Positions 59,901 through 64,000 of a stretch of 64,000 nt of DNA are shown piece by piece. The DNA is from DASRHT01 sp035650355 (GTDB lineage: Bacteria > Chloroflexota > Ktedonobacteria > Ktedonobacterales > Ktedonobacteraceae). Position 1 is the first letter of the stretch. Each line of letters opens with the position of its first letter. Location of the stretch: positions 34,923 through 98,922 of the forward strand of contig DASRHT010000075.1 in NCBI GenBank assembly GCA_035650355.1. The letters run 5' to 3'. Under the pieces are notes generated by a model that searched no databases, was not told the DNA's origin, and saw only the letters and a list, made by a program, of their open reading frames with translations. Both the position numbers and the translations under genes were made by a program.

Positions 59901-62900
59901 CTCCCTTGTTCTGAGAAGCGTCGCTCTGAGCAGGATAGAGCAGGGGACGCAGATCGCGCGAGAGCCAGCCATGTTGCAGGGCCAGCTCGCAGCACTGATC
60001 GACCGTCTGGCGGAACACGGCTTCCTGCTCGTAGAGGTCGCGGCCCATGCCCACATATTGCTCACCCACCCCCGCGAACATCCAGGCGATGGGCCGCTCG
60101 CTCTGCTGGGTTGTGGCCTGCCATTTATGTGGGTCGAACTCGGCCTCTAAGAGGGTGATGGCCTGAGCGTGATCGCGACAGAGCACGACCTGGCGATGCT
60201 CGAAGCAGCGCCGCCCCACCTGCAAGGTGTAGGCGATATCTGCCAGGGAGACCTGCTCATGCGAACGCAGGTAGACGCTCAGGTTGGTCGTGGCTTGCTG
60301 CAAGGCGCTGTGCGTGCGAGCCGAGAGGGGCAGCAGATGCCACGAGCGGCGCGATGGCTCGGCAGGTTGTGGCAGTGGCGCTTCCTCCAGCACGACATGG
60401 ACGTTGGTGCCCCCCATCCCCAGCGAGTTGATGCCCGCTCGTCGTGGACGCTCGCCACGGGGCCAGGGACGTAACTGTGTATTGACGAAGAAAGGGCTGT
60501 GCTCAAAATCGATCTCCGGGTTGGGCGACTGGTAATGCAGGCTGGCCGGGATCGCCTCATGGGTAAGGGACAGCACGGTTTTGAGCAGGCCCGAGACGCC
60601 TGCCGCGCGGTCGAGATGACCGATATTCGTCTTAACCGAGCCGATGGCGCAGTAGCCGGTACGCTGCGTGCTGCGCCGAAACGCTTTGGTCAGCGACGCC
60701 ACTTCGATGGGGTCGCCCAGCTCGGTGGCGGTGCCGTGGGCCTCGATGTAGTCGATGCTCTCAGCATCCAACCGTGCCTGTTGCAGCGCCGAGACGACGA
60801 CTTCAGCTTGTCCAGCCACGCTGGGAGCGGTGTAGCTGACCTTGAGGGCGCCATCGTTGTTGATGGCTGACCCTTTGATCACGGCATAGATGGTGTCGCC
60901 ATCAGCGACGGCGTCAGCAAGGCGTTTAAGCACAACGATGCCGACGCCATCGCCGAAGGTGCCGCCGTGGGCATTGGCGTCAAACGTACGACAATGCCCA
61001 TCGGGCGACTCCATGCCACCCTCGTGGTAAAGATGCCCTTTTTTGGCGGGAACGCGGATGGAGACGCCACCGGCCAGGGCAAGGTCCGACTCGCCATTGA
61101 GCAGACTCTGAGCGGCGAGATGGACGGCCACCAGGGAGGTGGAGCAGAAGGTCTGCACTGCAAAGCTCGGCCCCTTCAAATTGAGCTTGTAGGAGACGCC
61201 GGTCGTCAGCGAATCTTTGTCGTTGCCGATCACCATCTGGTAGCTATTCGCCGACTGCATCACCTCCGGTTGGTTCATCAGACCAAGCATGTAGTTACTG
61301 ATATTCGCGCCGCCGAAGACGCCGATGAGGCCATCATAGGAGAGGCTATCATAGCCGGCATGCTCCAGAGCTTCCCAGCAGCATTCGAGGAAGAGGCGAT
61401 GCTGCGGGTCCATCAGCTCAGCCTCGCGGGGGCTATAGCCGAAGAAGGCCGCGTCAAAGTGCTCGATATCGTTGAGGATGGGACGCGCATTTACATAGTT
61501 GGGGTCGCGAATCTCCGCCAATTCCACGCCCGACGCCAGCAGCTCCTCCTCGGTAAAGAAAGAGACCGACTCCACGCCGTTGCGCAGGTTCTGCCAGAAC
61601 GCTTCGAGCGTATCAGCGCCAGGGAAGCGACCGGTCATGCCGATAATGGCAACGCCTCCGGTATTGACCTGCTGGCGAGCCTGCAAGCGGCGCTGGGCCA
61701 GCAGCTCCTGTTGGGTATTGATGACGGGAGCGGCGGGACGCAGGTAGCGAGCCAGGGCGCTGACGGTGGGAGCTTCGAAGAGCGCCACCGCCGGTATTTG
61801 CACCTGGAACGTCTTTTTGATGCGTGCCAACACTTGCAGGGCGATCAGCGAGTTGCCACCCAGATCGAAGAAGTTGTCGTGCAGGCCGACATGTGCCACA
61901 CCGAGCACGTTGCACCAGATCTCCGCAATCCGTTGCTCGTAGTTCTCGCCACCCAGGACCAATGCTGTTTGTCTGTTCGCTGCTATTTGACCGTCAAGAG
62001 TAGAAACTCTGGCTTCTTTTTCCGTCAGATCCTGTAATGCTTCCAGCCGTACCCACTGGCGAATGCGCGTTTGCAAATCGCCTGTTGAGTTGATAATCTG
62101 AGCGTGCCCCTTGCTCAACAGCACGCGTTCAAAAGCGTCAGTGCCTTCCGCTGGTGACATTTCATAGGCCGCGATACTGGCCCCCAATCCGCCGTGTGCG
62201 TTCTCTTTGACGTGCCACACATCCCAATTGACGCTCAGCCAGGGATAGGATGCTGAGCGATTGTGAACCTGGACGTAAGCATCCATGAAAGCATTCGCCG
62301 CCGCGTATGCCATCAGCCCCAGTCCGCCCAGGATTGCCGAGAGCGAGGAGAAGAGCAAGCAGAAATCCAGTTCGCGCCCTTCCAGCGCCCGCTCCAATGC
62401 CAGCAAGCCATACATCTTCGCCTGGAAGTGCTGCTCAAACGGTGTACGATCAAGAGATTGAATCGCGCCAAAAGCTCGTTCATCCGAAATGCCCGCCGCA
62501 TGAATGACGCCGTGGAGCGCGCCGAAATGAGCGTATGTCTGTTCGACCACCGTACGCATCTGCTCCTCGTCAGCCACATCGGCAGAGAGCGCCAGCACCT
62601 GGGCTCCAAGCTGCTCCAACTGCTCTAACTGCACCAGACGCTGGCTCATCGCATCCTCGGGGCCATGTTCCGCTTGCCATTGCTGCCATGCGTGCCGTGG
62701 CGGAATGGAACTGCGTCCCAGCAGGACCAATCGCGCCTGGTAGTGCCGAGCGAGATACTGTGCCAGCACCAATCCGACAGCGCCAAAGCCGCCGGTGATC
62801 AGGTAGACTCCATGCTCTCTCAAACGGCTTGCCTGCCCTTGAGGCCGTGCCAGATGCAGCGGCACATACTCAGGGACAAACCGTTGCCCAGCACGATAAG

Positions 62901-64000
62901 CGACCAGCGGCTCCTGCTCGGAGGTGGTCAGCTCCTGTACCAGTCCATCAATCCAGGAGGTATCGGACGCCTCAGCAGGCAGGGTGAGATCGATGCAGCG
63001 CGCCGACAGGTGCAGATACTCCTGTCCCACCACCGTACAGGCAGCCGCGAGCGGGGCCTGCTCTGGATGCACTTGAGCCGCCCCTGCAACATCGTAGACC
63101 TGCTGCGTCAGCATAACCAACTCCGTCGGCTCACCAGGCTGCACCTCTTCCAGAGCCTGGAGCAGCCATAGCAGGCTGTAGACCCCATTCTGCTGCTGCT
63201 CACGCACCTGCTGAGCGGTAAGAGGGAAGACGGATGACGAAGCAGCCTGCAAGCTCCAGGCATGCACGACTTTGTGAGGCCAACGACCCTGAGCCTGCAA
63301 GTGGCGACACAACTCCAGGTAATCGGCCTGCTCCCCTGGACGGAGCTGGTAGCCATCAGGCAGCGAAGCAAAATGCGCGCCTGGATAGACGTTGAGTATC
63401 TCAATACCTTGCTGCTGCAATTGTTGGACCAGCGATTGCGCGTGCGTCTGCCCATCCTGCAAGACCAGCCAGAGCTTGTTTTGAGAAACAAGAGGCGTGC
63501 TTGATGACGCAAGCGGCTGCGCCTGCCACTGCCATTGATAGAACCAATCGCCTGGATCAACCTTTTTGCCCTCATCTTTGGGAGCAAGGAGGCGTTGCGA
63601 CCGGCGGGGCTGCTCAGTAGGCGCTTCAATCCAGTAGCGTTGGCGCTCAAAGGGATAGGTGGGCAGGGGCACGCGCAATCGCTGTTCATCCTGCCAGAAC
63701 GTCTGCCAGGGCACCGCCACGCCTGCCAGCCACAGCTTGCCCAGCATTGCCAGCGCCACACTCACATCATCCTCGTGCTCAAAGCGAGCGCGCAACGTCG
63801 GCACGACCACTGGCGGCTCCTCTTCAGCCTGCAAGCTGATCGCCTGCTTGAGGAAGGAACCCAGGCTCTGTCCAGGACCGATCTCGACAAACACGGGTTG
63901 GCCTTGTTGCCATAGGTGCTGCATCCCAGAGGCAAAGTGGACCGTCTGACATAGATGCTTGCTCCAATACTGCGGGTCGTGCAACTCCTGCTCGCTGATC
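56959..64000 (-). CDS. Modular type I polyketide synthase (partial at its N-terminal side)
   Basis: The frame is open to the right edge, so the protein starts outside the window; about 2346 residues are seen. Domains in protein order with rough positions: end of an AT and post-AT linker (64000-63620), KR (GGFGAVGLVLAQ; 62830-62210), ACP (DLGGNSLIAL; 61940-61740), KS (61650-60370; Cys in TFCSTSL, EAHGTATELGD, KTNIGHLD), AT (60090-59000; GYSLGEY and HAFH, which favours malonyl), KR (GGLGGIGQ, Tyr in VDYCAANSF; 58110-57480) and ACP (ELGGHSLMG; 57240-57020). No DH, ER or thioesterase domain. The C-terminus (EEIESIPEEEVENLV) may dock to another protein. The discrete thioesterase at 52050 may serve it. 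Confidence 0.93.
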   Translation of the reverse strand, partial: ISEQELHDPQYWSKHLCQTVHFASGMQHLWQQGQPVFVEIGPGQSLGSFLKQAISLQAEEEPPVVVPTLRARFEHEDDVSVALAMLGKLWLAGVAVPWQTFWQDEQRLRVPLPTYPFERQRYWIEAPTEQPRRSQRLLAPKDEGKKVDPGDWFYQWQWQAQPLASSSTPLVSQNKLWLVLQDGQTHAQSLVQQLQQQGIEILNVYPGAHFASLPDGYQLRPGEQADYLELCRHLQAQGRWPHKVVHAWSLQAASSSVFPLTAQQVREQQQNGVYSLLWLLQALEEVQPGEPTELVMLTQQVYDVAGAAQVHPEQAPLAAACTVVGQEYLHLSARCIDLTLPAEASDTSWIDGLVQELTTSEQEPLVAYRAGQRFVPEYVPLHLARPQGQASRLREHGVYLITGGFGAVGLVLAQYLARHYQARLVLLGRSSIPPRHAWQQWQAEHGPEDAMSQRLVQLEQLEQLGAQVLALSADVADEEQMRTVVEQTYAHFGALHGVIHAAGISDERAFGAIQSLDRTPFEQHFQAKMYGLLALERALEGRELDFCLLFSSLSAILGGLGLMAYAAANAFMDAYVQVHNRSASYPWLSVNWDVWHVKENAHGGLGASIAAYEMSPAEGTDAFERVLLSKGHAQIINSTGDLQTRIRQWVRLEALQDLTEKEARVSTLDGQIAANRQTALVLGGENYEQRIAEIWCNVLGVAHVGLHDNFFDLGGNSLIALQVLARIKKTFQVQIPAVALFEAPTVSALARYLRPAAPVINTQQELLAQRRLQARQQVNTGGVAIIGMTGRFPGADTLEAFWQNLRNGVESVSFFTEEELLASGVELAEIRDPNYVNARPILNDIEHFDAAFFGYSPREAELMDPQHRLFLECCWEALEHAGYDSLSYDGLIGVFGGANISNYMLGLMNQPEVMQSANSYQMVIGNDKDSLTTGVSYKLNLKGPSFAVQTFCSTSLVAVHLAAQSLLNGESDLALAGGVSIRVPAKKGHLYHEGGMESPDGHCRTFDANAHGGTFGDGVGIVVLKRLADAVADGDTIYAVIKGSAINNDGALKVSYTAPSVAGQAEVVVSALQQARLDAESIDYIEAHGTATELGDPIEVASLTKAFRRSTQRTGYCAIGSVKTNIGHLDRAAGVSGLLKTVLSLTHEAIPASLHYQSPNPEIDFEHSPFFVNTQLRPWPRGERPRRAGINSLGMGGTNVHVVLEEAPLPQPAEPSRRSWHLLPLSARTHSALQQATTNLSVYLRSHEQVSLADIAYTLQVGRRCFEHRQVVLCRDHAQAITLLEAEFDPHKWQATTQQSERPIAWMFAGVGEQYVGMGRDLYEQEAVFRQTVDQCCELALQHGWLSRDLRPLLYPAQSDASQNKGGGLDLAAMLGRSQPATSAAQELVQQTEYAQPAVFIIEYALAQLLLSWGLRPQALIGYSLGEYVAACVAGTLSLADALHLVCRRAQLIAALPAGSMLAVALSPEQVQPWLSDAISLAIINSAKQCVLVGTPEAIAEVQRRLEQQEIVSRLIPSSHAFHSPLLAPAQAELDTLATSITMRQPQIPYLSNVTGEWISEQELHDPQYWSRHMCQTVHFAAGVQRLWQQGQPVFVEIGPGQSLGSFLKQAISLEAQEEPPVVVPTLRARFEHEDDVSVALAMLGKLWLAGAVVPWQTFWQEERRLRVPLPTYPFERQRYWIEPKKVRFVADEAGSKIEAFINNTMERKGDMADWFYLPSWKQTLPSQPVETLTAEDERCWIVFADECGLGARIKRKLESYAVPVVMVMPGDGFARIDKDTYRVHPSNPEDYATLLRAVMAGGHMPDHILHLWTVSADEEQERDMRAYTARILQLGFYSLISLVQTLSNVGVEHCQISLVSNHLHDVTGTDQLCPAKATVLGPIRVIPQEYAHISCRSIDVIVPTPGSWQEELLIDQLVCEASVCSSDRVIAFRGAHRWTQIFEPARLQGRATPAPVLREGGTYLILGGLGGIGQAIAAHLAQKVRARLVLTSRSGLPPRESWDIVLAQHGEDEEIARRIRQVQALEEQETDVLVLAADVTDADQIHHVIQRTIETYGALHGVIHVAALPPEGQIQLKDPAIAAKILAPKVDGTLILDQALRQHRLDFMLLFSSISAVTGGLGEVDYCAANSFLDAFAHFKKSRAPYPVISINWNHWQWDAWSAGLADFPKEAQIFFNERRRKYGITFEEGMEAIERILSYRLPQVLVSPQDLPDVVEGIKDVSIEMLIEMLKRYRQASSQGGYARPVLGTPYVAPESEVEQEVAAIWTRLLGIEEIGIHDNFFELGGHSLMGTQLMGHLRQAFQVNLPLAALFDSPTVAELALLIETTILEEIESIPEEEVENLV

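Noticed and set aside
60967..62037. A 356-codon plus-strand frame opposite the type I synthase
   Set aside because: It is a shadow of the KS coding sequence; the protein looks like no known family.

Overview
The window most likely comes from a chromosome of the Ktedonobacterota (Chloroflexota class Ktedonobacteria) or a close relative. This is inferred from the gene mix: winged-helix/BTAD (SARP-type) regulators, an Os1348/NHLP-like small protein, frequent TTG starts, GH9/GH3 enzymes and many dispersed GC-rich palindromic repeats. No rRNA, tRNA or CRISPR array was seen.

Layout. Positions 1-9.8 kb look like ordinary flank: the end of a LacI-type regulator, a GH9 glycosidase, a membrane-anchored GH3 enzyme, a 1132-residue ATPase/TPR/BTAD regulator and an ABC1/UbiB kinase. 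From about 10 kb to at least 52 kb lies a large aromatic (type II) polyketide cluster in many short, often divergent operons. Its parts are precursor supply (malonyltransferase, AccD, AccA at 10-13 kb; AccC at 50-52 kb), the core synthase (ACP, KS-alpha and chain-length factor at 46.5-49.4 kb), a fused aromatase/cyclase (45.7 kb), a ketoreductase, a DUF1772 anthrone-oxygenase-like protein, three ABM monooxygenases and a cupin cyclase (20.4-23.2 kb), a luciferase-like oxidoreductase and a FAD monooxygenase (39.5-41.8 kb), and a cupredoxin/multicopper-oxidase pair (32.7-35.3 kb). Sugar genes are rmlA, rmlB and an rmlD-like reductase, without an epimerase, plus a macrolide-type glycosyltransferase. 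Export and resistance are an ABC-2 system and three MFS carriers. Regulators are two SARP paralogues and a LuxR-type protein with a degenerate receiver. Right of this are a discrete thioesterase, a 2-hydroxyacid dehydrogenase, an MFS carrier and, running off the right edge, a modular type I polyketide synthase (...AT-KR-ACP-KS-AT-KR-ACP).

The main discovery is a shared promoter design. At up to 17 promoters, two (sometimes three) heptamers ending in AAG or AAT sit on an exact 11-bp period, then about 10 nt, then a -10 hexamer that is TATGCT in its best form. This matches the known geometry of SARP binding sites. Four divergent gene pairs (15.5, 30.5, 39.45 and 46.8 kb) carry two such promoters head to head with exactly 3 bp between the outer heptamers. 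The boxes tie the polyketide, sugar, export, precursor and regulatory genes, and also a tyrosine recombinase and an E2-like acyltransferase, into one regulon.

The non-coding DNA is rich in two families of short GC-rich repeats, one copy of which appears inserted in frame in the thioesterase gene. All functions are read from sequence by eye; no search was run.
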